NCBI GenBank assembly: GCA_947497945.1
Contig: CANMIP010000004.1
Location: forward strand, 1-64,000
Length of the DNA: 64,000 nt
DNA from: an uncultured Tropicimonas sp.
GTDB taxonomy: Bacteria > Pseudomonadota > Alphaproteobacteria > Rhodobacterales > Rhodobacteraceae
Direction of reading: 5' to 3'
The notes under the pieces were generated by a model. The model was given only the letters and a program-made list of their open reading frames with translations. It was not told where the DNA came from and made no database searches. Made by a program: the position numbers and the translations under genes. This document shows positions 1 to 7,264 of this stretch, one piece after another (the stretch's first letter is position 1; each line of letters begins with the position of its first letter).

Positions 1-1110
1 TTTGATCCGTCGCGGTCGAACACTTCCTTCAGCTTGCGGCGAGCGTGGGCCCAGCAATGCGCCACGACGATCGGTTCCCCGCCCTTGCGGGAGGGGCGTG
101 TCAGCCGGTTGTAGCCCTGGTAGCCGTCGAGCTGCAGCGTGCCGTTGAACCCGGTCAGGAACTTCTCGGCATTTTCGCCATGGCGCCCGGGGGCGTAGAA
201 ATAGACCACACCGGGCGGGTCATCGCCGCCCCATGATCGGTCATCGCGGGCCAGGGCCCGGAGGAACCCGGTTTTCGTACAGCCGCGCCCCGGATCCAGC
301 ACCGGGGCGGTGGTTTCGTCCATGAAGAGCTTCGTGGAAGCTTTCAGGTGTTCTGCCAGCCGATCCACAATTGGCCGAAGATGGAACGCCGCCACGCCAA
401 CCCAATCGGCCAACGTGGATCGGTGAATGTCTATCCCGGAACGAACCAGGATTTGCGACTGGCGATACAAGGGGCAGTGGTCCGCATACTTGCTGACCAG
501 AACGTGGGCGATGGCGCCTTCGGTCGGAAGTCCTCCCTCGATCAGCCAGGGCGGCGTCGGTGCCTGCGTGACCCCGTCGGTGCAAGTCCGACAGGCGTTC
601 GGGCATTCCTTCGAACCGGTGGCAGTCCTGCCCTCACTTCGGGCGCACGGTGACGATCACCCGCAGCTGCGCGGGCACGATATCCAGCCGCTCGCTGCGG
701 TCCTCGCCGATCTTGTGCATTTGCCCGCAGCCACAGGGGCATTCCAGGCTGTCTGGCTCAATCACCTGCTCAATGCGCTCCAGCCCCTCAGGCAGATTAC
801 CGCGATTGCGTTTGGCGACTTTCTTGCGCCTGGGCTGCTCGGTGTCCGGTGCCGCCGTTTTCTTTTGTTCCTCGACCTCCGCCTGCGCAACCTGAAGGTC
901 TTCAAAGGCCAACTGCCGGTCGTCGTCGTCCAATTTCTCGGACTTCTTGCCGTAGAGCGCGTGATGCATCTCGGCGATCAGGTGTTCCTGGCGCCGGGTG
1001 ATCTCCTCCAACTCCGCCACACGGGCAGCCTGCGCTTGCAACCTTTCGAATGCAGCCCGGTATTCGAGCGGCAGAGCAGAGAGATCGAGGTCGTCGGTGG
1101 CGGCGGTCAT
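1..1110 (-). pseudogene. tnpC: IS66 TnpC transposase, disrupted and partial
   Basis: This is the large IS66 transposase. The N-terminal 158 residues (634-1110) carry the leucine-rich start and the zinc-finger-like CPCGCGQMH motif, and end at a TGA right after VIVTVRPK. Family similarity resumes in another frame from about position 598 downward (YACRTC, then DGVTQAPAPPW-type sequence, then HCWAHARRKLKEVF). It stays open to the window edge. Removing 37 nt (599-635) restores one continuous frame, so the break looks like a small insertion. The catalytic core lies in the second part and continues outside the window. Confidence 0.8.
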
Positions 1111-1165
1111 GGGCCGGTTTGTATATCTGGATCAGGGCAATGGCTGTTGCATTCGACCGTCCGAT

Positions 1166-1519
1166 TCACTCCGCCGCAGCCGGTGGCCGGCTGTCCAGAG
1201 CTTTCACCTTTCGCCAATCAAGCCCGGCGAAAAGGGCCTCGAATTGCGCGTGGTTCAGCGCCATCATCCCGTCCGTGATCGCAGGCCAGATGAAGGTCGT
1301 GTCTTCCAGCCGCTTGTATGCCATTACCAGCCCGGTTCCGTCCCAATAGAGCAGCTTCAACCGGTCCGCGCGCCTCGCCCGAAAAACGAATACCGTCCCC
1401 GTGAACGGATCCTTTCGGAGCACAGACTGCACCATGGCGCTCAGGCCGTCGTGACCCTTTCGGAAGTCAACGGGCCGCGTTGCTACCAGGATGCGCACCC
1501 GATTCGATGGAAAGATCAT
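1166..1519 (-). CDS. tnpB: IS66 accessory protein TnpB (IS66 Orf2)
   Basis: 117-residue basic protein typical of IS66 Orf2/TnpB, with the family hallmarks VATRPVDFRKGHDGL, the FVFRARRADRLKLLYWDG stretch and a C-terminal WP.ITDG segment. Its length matches the family (about 115-120 residues). The start overlaps the stop of tnpA by 4 nt (1516-1519), the usual translational coupling in these elements, and 55 bp separate it from tnpC. Its molecular role in transposition is not well defined. The gene itself looks intact. Confidence 0.9.
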   Translation of the reverse strand: MIFPSNRVRILVATRPVDFRKGHDGLSAMVQSVLRKDPFTGTVFVFRARRADRLKLLYWDGTGLVMAYKRLEDTTFIWPAITDGMMALNHAQFEALFAGLDWRKVKALDSRPPAAAE

Positions 1520-1920
1520 ATGCCGCCCCCGAGCGCGCGGACGATCTCCACAACCCGGCCCGCAGGCGTGGCCCCGTCCAGCCGGACAGAAACTGATCCG
1601 GACACGATCTCGATTGCCCCCTGCGCCGGTTCGGGCGATGCGCTTGCCGAAGGCGGTTCAACATCGAAAACAACCAATGGGGCGAAATCCTCCGTCGCCT
1701 CAGGAGCGGGTAGAACAAGGCAACCATCCTTGGCCATGCGTCGCCAGGCAGACAGATGGTTCGGCAAAAGTTCATACTTCCGCGCCACGTCATTCACCGT
1801 CGCACCCGGCAACAGCCTTTCCGCCACGATCCGCGCCTTGACGTGATCCGGCCACCGCCGGTACCCGCCATTTGAGATTTCGACACCCAGATCTTTGAGA
1901 AACTCTCTCGAAATATCCAT
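1516..1920 (-). CDS. tnpA: IS66 TnpA (transposase-associated HTH protein)
   Basis: 134-residue protein whose first 70 residues form an IS3/IS66 Orf1-type helix-turn-helix (RWPDHVKARIVAERLL, then GATVNDVARKYELLPNHLSAWRR). The rest is an acidic then hydrophobic tail. I chose the ATG at 1920 because a strong Shine-Dalgarno (AGGAGGT, 1931-1937) sits 10 nt upstream. An in-frame GTG at 1932 lies inside that Shine-Dalgarno and is less likely. It is the first gene of the IS and overlaps tnpB by 4 nt. Confidence 0.88.
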   Translation of the reverse strand: MDISREFLKDLGVEISNGGYRRWPDHVKARIVAERLLPGATVNDVARKYELLPNHLSAWRRMAKDGCLVLPAPEATEDFAPLVVFDVEPPSASASPEPAQGAIEIVSGSVSVRLDGATPAGRVVEIVRALGGGI

Positions 1921-2081
1921 TGAGAAACTCACCTCCTGCCAGCCAACAGAACGTGAACCTCAAATCAGTCGGATCTCAGAAAGGTGGGCACCAGGCACCG
2001 CATACGATTATGTCGCAACCGGACATCTTAAAAGTCGAGGCGACAAACCGCATCCTTAATACTTCAAGTCGTCAAGCTGAC

Positions 2082-2725
2082 AGCCCCGTGGGCTGCAGCC
2101 GACCGGGCAATATGCCGAGTTTGGAGCCGTTGGCACGGTCTTCGCCCTGCGGGACTACTCCAATCGGCATATCCGTCCGACAAAGGTTGAGTTCGCACAT
2201 CAACGGCTGATCGGCACCGAGGCCCTCGACAGGTTCTTTGGCTGCAATGTCCTGTTTGGTGCCTCGGAGAACAGCATTGCTTTCAAGGCGGCTGATATGG
2301 ATGTGCCGCTGTTGACGGCCGACGACAACCTGCAGCGGACGCTTTCGGTCATTTGCGAGAACACGCTGGCCCAGATGCCACAAACGCCGAACAGCATGGC
2401 CCGGTTGGTTGAAAGGCAGATCACGGCGCGTCTTGCAGCCGGCACGGCCCAGCAGGATGCGATTGCGGCTGAACTTGGGATGAGCGCCCGAACACTGGCC
2501 CGCCGACTGACCAAAGAGGGCACGAGATTCGCAGCCGTCGTCGCCAACCTGCGAAAGGCGCTTGCCCGGGACTATCTGCTCAACAGCACGCTTCCGCTCA
2601 CCGAGATCGCCTATCTTCTTGGATATAGCGACGCCAGTACCTTCAGCACGGCATTCCGGAGGTGGTACGGACAGCCGCCAAGCGACTTCAGGGAGCGGCC
2701 TGCAACAGAAGCGCCCATGTCATAG
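2082..2725 (+). pseudogene. AraC-family transcriptional regulator, 5'-truncated by the IS element
   Basis: From 2082 the frame encodes the C-terminal part of an OruR/ArgR-like AraC regulator. The end of an arabinose-binding-type sensor domain contains EFAHQRL and FFGCNVLFGASENSIAF. A full AraC HTH pair follows (ELGMSARTLARRLTKEGTRF, then LTEIAYLLGYSDASTFSTAFRRW). About 214 residues remain of a usual 330, so the N-terminal third or more is gone, and an in-frame TGA at 2078-2080 marks the junction with the IS. An internal ATG at 2297 would give a 142-residue HTH-only protein, but I see no convincing ribosome binding site for it. Target genes are unknown. Confidence 0.75.
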
Positions 2726-2816
2726 GACGAACGATCTGAACAGAGGCCGGACTGCTCGGATCATAGACCCGCATTTGCACGTCTCTCCGTCATCCTGAAC
2801 CACCCTGGCGCAACAA

Positions 2817-2843
2817 ACCCGGCAGGCTTGCGGCCTACCGGGT
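2817..2843 (-). terminator. Hairpin terminator downstream of the first glycine-zipper gene
   Basis: ACCCGGCAGGC at 2817-2827 pairs with GCCTACCGGGT at 2833-2843 (one C.A mismatch, 5-nt loop). Read on the minus strand it lies downstream of the 2978-3238 gene and is followed by a short TTTGTTG tract. A closely related hairpin occupies the same place after the second copy (3413-3443). Confidence 0.55.
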
Positions 2844-2977
2844 CTGAAGCTGAAGCCAGAGGTCTCTGGCGTCGGTTGGAAGGGGTTGACCGTTCCGGTT
2901 ATCCAGTTGCGGGATCAGACCTTGCCCGCGGGATCGTACCATGCAAATCGCCGGGTGCAGACGATTTGCGTCCGGGA

Positions 2978-3238
2978 TCAGTTTCTCCGGTCCTGGCGAT
3001 CTTCGACGCGATCCTCGACATTGTTCTTGTCGACTGCGCCGGCGACTGCGCCGACAGCGGCACCAGTGGCCGCGCCCTGGGCTGCGTCTCCGCCCGAGAC
3101 TTCCGCAACCACCGCACCGGCCACAGCGCCCTTCACGGCCTTTTCGGCAACGTGGTTGGCCTGGGCTGCCATCGGGAGGGTCACGAGCATCGCGGCGGCA
3201 ACGGCGGAGAAGAGAGCGGTCTTGAGAGTGTTTGTCAT
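2978..3238 (-). CDS. Secreted glycine-zipper small protein
   Basis: 86-residue protein that begins with a clear Sec signal peptide (residues 1-27, TNTLKTALFSAV...PMAAQA). Next comes an alanine/glycine-rich segment with glycine-zipper spacing (KAVKGAVAGAVVAEVSGGD, then GAATGAAVGAVAGAV), and a charged tail rich in Asp and Arg ends it. I chose the ATG at 3238 because it directly precedes the signal peptide and has an AAGG element upstream. Glycine-zipper segments usually insert in or span membranes, so an envelope location is inferred; the function is unknown. A diverged paralogue lies about 275 bp upstream on the same strand. Confidence 0.7.
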   Translation of the reverse strand: MTNTLKTALFSAVAAAMLVTLPMAAQANHVAEKAVKGAVAGAVVAEVSGGDAAQGAATGAAVGAVAGAVDKNNVEDRVEDRQDRRN

Positions 3239-3412
3239 GGGTTCCAACCTTGTCTGACTGTGGCAACCTCCGTGGCTGCCTTCTGTCATTGAATTTAGGG
3301 AAACCCATCCACCTTCGATTACGATTTATGGCCATTACATTGTCAATTGAGGCCATGCCGGGATTTCGGCTCGGACCAGGACCGTGGCCTGCCTTGCTTC
3401 GTCCCAACCAAC

Positions 3413-3443
3413 AAACCCGGCGAGCCTGGGGCCTGCCGGGTTT
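3413..3443 (-). terminator. Hairpin terminator downstream of the second glycine-zipper gene
   Basis: AAACCCGGC at 3413-3421 pairs perfectly with GCCGGGTTT at 3435-3443 around a GC-rich loop. On the minus strand it follows the 3513-3767 gene and ends GGGTTTGTTGGTT. It is the duplicate of the hairpin at 2817-2843. Confidence 0.55.
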
Positions 3444-3512
3444 GAAGCAGATGCCGGATCGCTCCAGCGTCGCTTGGAAGGGGCCAACCGTTCCGGTTAT
3501 CTCGTTGCAGGA

Positions 3513-3767
3513 TCAGCGCTTGTGCTTGTTGCCGCCCTTCCTGCGGTCGTCCTTGCGATCTTCGCGGTCGCGGTCTTCGGCGATCTTGCCGCCGAACGCA
3601 CCAGCCGCGGCGCCAAGGGCCAGGCCGTCCTTCGCGTCGCCGCCGGTGATCTCCGTCAGCGCTGCGCCGGCCACTGCGCCCTTGAGGGCCTGCTCACCGA
3701 TGTCACCGGCATTGGCGGCCATCGGGGCGGCAAGGGCGAGCGAAAAGCGCCTCGCACTCCATTGTCT
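3513..3767 (-). pseudogene. Glycine-zipper small protein, second copy with lost 5' end
   Basis: This frame encodes the end of a signal peptide (FSLALAAPMAANA), a glycine-zipper core (EQALKGAVAGAALTEITGGD, then ALGAAAGAFGGKIAED) and a very basic, Asp/Arg/Lys-rich tail. It aligns along its length with the 2978-3238 product. No ATG, GTG or TTG start lies just before the signal peptide. The frame is open up to an ATG at 3863, but that would place the start inside the divergent amiC gene. The likely reading is that its true 5' end was replaced when the amide locus joined at about 3760-3775. An unusual start codon is possible, so I call it a probable pseudogene. Confidence 0.5.
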
Positions 3768-3822
3768 GTCCTCGGGACATATGACGGGTGCGGGGCGTTT
3801 TTTTTCGTTTTTGGAGCTTGTT

Positions 3823-4926
3823 GTGAATCGCATCATCGATCTTGGACTGCTTTTCTCGACCACTGGCCCCTACCATCTCATGGGGCAGGCCAGCCGGTTG
3901 GGGGCGTTGAAGGCCATCGCACAGGTGAACGCCGACCGGTCTCTCGATTTCGCGTTCCGTGCGGTAGAGCGCGACCCGGGCGGCGACATCGACGCCTATG
4001 CCCCACTTTGCGAGGATATCCTCAAGTCCAGCGCCGCGCGTCACGTCGTCGGCTGCACTACGTCCTGGAGCCGCAAGGAAGTCATCCCGAGCTTGGAACG
4101 TATGGGCGGCTTCCTGTGGTATCCCACGCCCTACGAAGGGTTCGAGGCATCGGATCGGGTGGTCTATGCCCATGCCTGCCCCAACCAGCACCTGCTCCCG
4201 CTGCTCGACCATTGCTTTGCGGCCTATGGCCAGCGCCTCTACCTGACCGGGTCCAACTACATCTGGGGCTGGGAAATGAACCGTATCGCGCGTGAGGCCA
4301 GCGATCGGGGCGGTGCCGATGTTCTGGGAGAGCGCTACATCCCGATCGGATCCACCGATATTGCCCGCCTCATCGACGAGATCGCCGCGCTGAAGCCCGA
4401 CTTCGTTCTCAATCAGCTGATCGGGTCATCGCAATATGCGTTTCTTGAGGCTATGGCCGATCTTCGGTTGCGTGATCCCGTATTTTCCGAAGGTCACTGT
4501 CCGATCCTTTCATGCAACATGACAGAGGCGGAGCTGCCCGCGATTGGCGCTGCTGCCGAAGGTGTGATCTCCGCCGGACCATGGTTCCGAAAGCTGGCGC
4601 CGGCGCTGCCGGGGAACGAAGGCCGCGAGGACTTCGGGTCGTCCTTCGAGGCAGTGTCGCACGGGTCCGTCATGATGCTGGCAAGGCTGCTGGCGAGCAG
4701 CCCGGATGCAGAGACCGCGTCCTTGCCGGAGTTGCTGGCCCTTCCGGACGCCGCGACCTTGGGGATCAGCGCGCGCACCCACCATCTGACCCTGCCGGTC
4801 GCAATTACACAGGTTCGCAACGGGGCCTTTGTTCCGATCAAGACCTACGCACCCATCGAAGGGGATCCCTATCTCACGCGAACGCAGACGCCAGTGGTGC
4901 TTCCCTTGATCAAGGTGGTAATATGA
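3823..4926 (+). CDS. amiC: AmiC-like amide-binding sensor/ABC-type binding protein
   Basis: 367-residue protein of the AmiC/aliphatic-amide-binding family (periplasmic-binding-protein fold). It opens with DLGLLFSTTGPYHLMGQ, followed by CTTSWSRKEVIP, LWYPTPYEGFE and GSNYIWGWE, all typical of AmiC. There is no signal peptide, so it should be cytoplasmic, as in Pseudomonas AmiC, which binds small amides and releases the antiterminator AmiR. Start GTG at 3823, with GGAG 7 nt upstream. Its stop overlaps the amiR start (ATGA, 4923-4926), supporting AmiC-AmiR pairing. It is the first gene of an amide transport and hydrolysis operon. Confidence 0.8.
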   Translation: MNRIIDLGLLFSTTGPYHLMGQASRLGALKAIAQVNADRSLDFAFRAVERDPGGDIDAYAPLCEDILKSSAARHVVGCTTSWSRKEVIPSLERMGGFLWYPTPYEGFEASDRVVYAHACPNQHLLPLLDHCFAAYGQRLYLTGSNYIWGWEMNRIAREASDRGGADVLGERYIPIGSTDIARLIDEIAALKPDFVLNQLIGSSQYAFLEAMADLRLRDPVFSEGHCPILSCNMTEAELPAIGAAAEGVISAGPWFRKLAPALPGNEGREDFGSSFEAVSHGSVMMLARLLASSPDAETASLPELLALPDAATLGISARTHHLTLPVAITQVRNGAFVPIKTYAPIEGDPYLTRTQTPVVLPLIKVVI

Positions 4927-5591
4927 GACGCCGCCTCAGCATTCCCGATCTTGGCGGTGCGCGCGCGGAGATCCTGCACCGTCCGCATGCCTCCGTCGCG
5001 GCCCTCACACGACAGCTGCAGGCCGTGGGGCTCCTGGTCGAGTGCCACTGGCCGGACCTTCCCGCTGCGGCACGGGCTGCAGATTACCTGTTCATCGATG
5101 TCGACACGGCGCATGACGACCAGTTCCCGTGGGAGCCGGGCGAAGCGCCGCTACCAACCATCGCGCTCATCGGGTACGAAGCGCCGGGCCGGATCGAATG
5201 GTTGATGAATTTCGTGGCCGACGCGCAGATCCTCAAGCCCGTCGGTGACAACGGCGTCTACTCCGCGCTTCTGATTGCACGGGCGACCTTTGATGCCCGG
5301 ATCGGGCTGGCAGGTGAGATCGACGCCCTGCGCCGACGCCTTGGTCAGCGGCAGACCGTCGTGCAAGCCGTCGCGCTGCTGGCCGCCCGCGGCAAGACCG
5401 AGGACGAGGCCTACGCGCAGCTGCGCGGCATGGCCATGGCCTGGCGTGTCAGCTTCGAAGATGCGGCGGAAGCTGGCGCTCTTTGGCTTCGCGATCATCA
5501 CGCTGGTCGTGGGGGGCGCTGTTTTCGCCCCGAGTATCGCGCCATTTGCGCCGGACGAACAACTGTTCGAAGGGCTGACACTGTTTGGTGA
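4923..5591 (+). CDS. amiR: AmiR-like ANTAR antitermination regulator
   Basis: 222-residue product. Residues 1-125 form a receiver-like pseudo-domain (FIDVDTAHDDQFPWEPGE, LIGYEAPGRIEWLMNF, DAQILKPVG). Then comes a coiled-coil and an ANTAR RNA-binding domain (RRRLGQRQTVVQAVALLAARGK...AYAQLRGMAMAWRVSFEDAAE). By analogy with Pseudomonas AmiR it should bind nascent leader RNA and prevent termination when AmiC senses amides. The ANTAR domain ends near residue 183, and the remaining frame runs 131 nt into dppC with no domain similarity. The natural stop has therefore probably been lost, and the last 40 residues are likely read-through. Confidence 0.72.
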   Translation: MRRRLSIPDLGGARAEILHRPHASVAALTRQLQAVGLLVECHWPDLPAAARAADYLFIDVDTAHDDQFPWEPGEAPLPTIALIGYEAPGRIEWLMNFVADAQILKPVGDNGVYSALLIARATFDARIGLAGEIDALRRRLGQRQTVVQAVALLAARGKTEDEAYAQLRGMAMAWRVSFEDAAEAGALWLRDHHAGRGGRCFRPEYRAICAGRTTVRRADTVW

Positions 5592-6288
5592 ACCCATGCC
5601 GCCCGGTGGAGATTTTCTGATGGGAACCGACCTTTTGGGCCGGGATCTGTTCAGCCGGATGCTCTATGGCGCGCAAATCTCGTTGATCATCGGGGTGGTG
5701 GCCAATGGCGTCGCGTTGGTGATCGGCACGTTGGTCGGCGTGCTGGCCGGTTTCCTGCGCGGCTGGGTGGGTTCGGTGCTGATGCGCTTCACCGACCTGA
5801 TGATGGCCTTTCCAGCGTTGCTTCTGGCGATCTGTCTCGCGGCAATCTTCCAGCCCTCGCTGTGGATCGTGGCCATGGTTATCGCGCTTGTGAACTGGGT
5901 GCAGACGGCGCGGGTCGTCTACACGGAAACCACCTCGCTTGCCGAACGCGAGTTCATCGCAGCGGAGAAGACGCTGGGCGCATCGCAGGCCCGCATCCTG
6001 TTCAGGCACATCCTGCCGCATCTGGTCCCGACGCTGATCGTCCGGGGCACGCTGGGGATCTCTGTCACCGTGTTGCTGGAGGCCACGCTGTCTTTCCTCG
6101 GCGTGGGGGTCCAGCCGCCGACGCCAAGCTGGGGCAACATCATCTTCGAGAACCAGACCTATTTCCAGGCCGCCCCGTGGCTGGTCTTCATCCCCGGCGC
6201 GGCGATCCTGCTGCTGGCGCTGGCCTTCAACCTCGTGGGGGACGCGCTGCGCGATGTCCTCGACCCGACGCAAAGGGGCAACGACTGA
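5461..6288 (+). CDS. Dipeptide/amide ABC transporter permease, DppC type
   Basis: 275-residue inner-membrane permease of the DppC/OppC class. It has a first membrane helix at residues 6-25 and then the DppC-specific periplasmic block ending GTDLLGRDLFSRMLYG. Several further helices and the cytoplasmic EAA loop follow (AAEKTLGASQARILFRHILPHL), with the C-terminal signature SFLGVGVQPPTPSWG. It pairs with DppB (next gene, TGATG overlap at 6286-6290) and the binding protein at 7265. In this context the substrate is probably a short-chain amide or amide-derived peptide. The start lies inside the end of amiR. Confidence 0.85.
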   Translation: MRRKLALFGFAIITLVVGGAVFAPSIAPFAPDEQLFEGLTLFGEPMPPGGDFLMGTDLLGRDLFSRMLYGAQISLIIGVVANGVALVIGTLVGVLAGFLRGWVGSVLMRFTDLMMAFPALLLAICLAAIFQPSLWIVAMVIALVNWVQTARVVYTETTSLAEREFIAAEKTLGASQARILFRHILPHLVPTLIVRGTLGISVTVLLEATLSFLGVGVQPPTPSWGNIIFENQTYFQAAPWLVFIPGAAILLLALAFNLVGDALRDVLDPTQRGND

Positions 6289-7209
6289 TGGCCGGATACT
6301 TGACCCGCCGATTGATCCAGTCCGCGCTGATCCTTCTGGGGGTGAGCTTCATCACTTTTGTGCTGCTGTTCGTGTTGCCCGCCGACCCCGTGCGCCAGAT
6401 CGCGGGGCGCTCGGCCACCGCGCAGACAGTGGAGAACATCCGCCAGCAGCTTGGCCTCGATCAGCCGATGCTGGTGCAGTACTGGCGCTACCTCACAGGG
6501 CTGCTGCAGGGCGACATGGGCCGCAGCTACCTACAGAAGACCGAAGTCTCGACGCTCGTCGCCTCGCGTTTGCCTGCCTCGCTGCTGCTGATGGCCGGGG
6601 GCATCGCCTGCGAATTGCTGATCGGCCTGACCTTTGGCGTGGTCGCGGCCGTCTATCGGGGCCGCCCGCTGGACCAGGGCCTGATGGTGATGTCCTTCGT
6701 CGCCGTGTCTGCCCCGCAATTCGTGGTCGGTCTACTCCTGCTTTACGTCTTTGCCGTGCAGCTTGGCTGGTTCCCCATCGGGGGCTATGGCACGGCTGCG
6801 CATCTCGTGCTGCCGGCCGTGACGCTGGGAATCATGGGGTCGGGCTGGTATTCGCGCATGATGCGCTCGAGCATGGTCGAGGTGCTGCGGCAGGACTACA
6901 TCCGCACCGCCCGGGGCCAAGGGCCTGACCCGCGCCCGCATCCTGATCCGTCACGTCCTACCCAACGCCATATTGCCCATCATCGCGATGATCGGGATCG
7001 ACATCGGCATATTCATGGGCGGCATCGTCGTGGTCGAGTCCGTCTTCGGCTGGCCGGGCATCGGGCAGTTGGCATGGCAGGCGATCCAGCGCGTCGACAT
7101 CCCCGTGATCATGGGCGTCACCATGGTTTCAGCCACGGCCATCATCATCGGCAACCTTCTGGCCGACCTCATTACCCCGCTCATCGATCCACGCATCAAG
7201 TTGCGATGA
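6288..7209 (+). pseudogene. DppB-type ABC permease with an internal frameshift
   Basis: Residues 1-208 read as a normal DppB permease: N-terminal helix ILLGVSFITFVLLFVLP, then LGLDQPMLVQYWRYLTGLLQGD, several membrane helices, and WYSRMMRSSMVEVLRQDYIRTAR. At the GGGG run 6913-6916 the frame changes. The correct continuation (AKGLTRARILIRHVLPN, then IIAMIGIDIGIFMGGIVVVE and a C-terminal DPRIKLR) lies in the +1 frame and ends at 7209. Deleting one G restores about 306 residues, the normal length. Either the gene is inactivated or the homopolymer was miscalled. ATG overlaps the dppC stop. Confidence 0.8.
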
Positions 7210-7264
7210 GCTCTGTCCACGACCGCCACCGACGTTTCAAACACCACCAACAGGAAAGAAATAC

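Larger units (their letters stand above)
1..2081 (-). mobile_element. IS66-family insertion sequence, partial at the window edge
   Basis: Three genes in the canonical IS66 order tnpA-tnpB-tnpC run on the minus strand, with tnpC leaving the window at its left edge. The element's tnpA-side end is inferred to lie near 2081. There the sequence (minus strand GTCAGCTTGACG...) stops and an AraC-type reading frame becomes open immediately beyond it, preceded by an in-frame TGA at 2078-2080. I could not see the other end, so the inverted repeat pair and the target duplication cannot be confirmed. The tnpC gene is disrupted, so this copy is probably not autonomous. Confidence 0.8.
2811..3516. repeat. 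Tandem duplication containing a glycine-zipper gene plus terminator
   Basis: 2811-2918 and about 3407-3516 are recognisably the same sequence. Both start with CAACAAACCCGGC and the hairpin, run through GGAAGGGG, then CCGTTCCGGTTAT, and end GGATCAG. Each copy is followed on the minus strand by a homologous small gene (2978-3238; 3513-3767). In the second copy the stop codon lies directly at the GATCAG end. In the first, about 60 extra bases (2919-2980) separate the hairpin block from the stop. This is an old, diverged tandem gene duplication. Confidence 0.7.
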
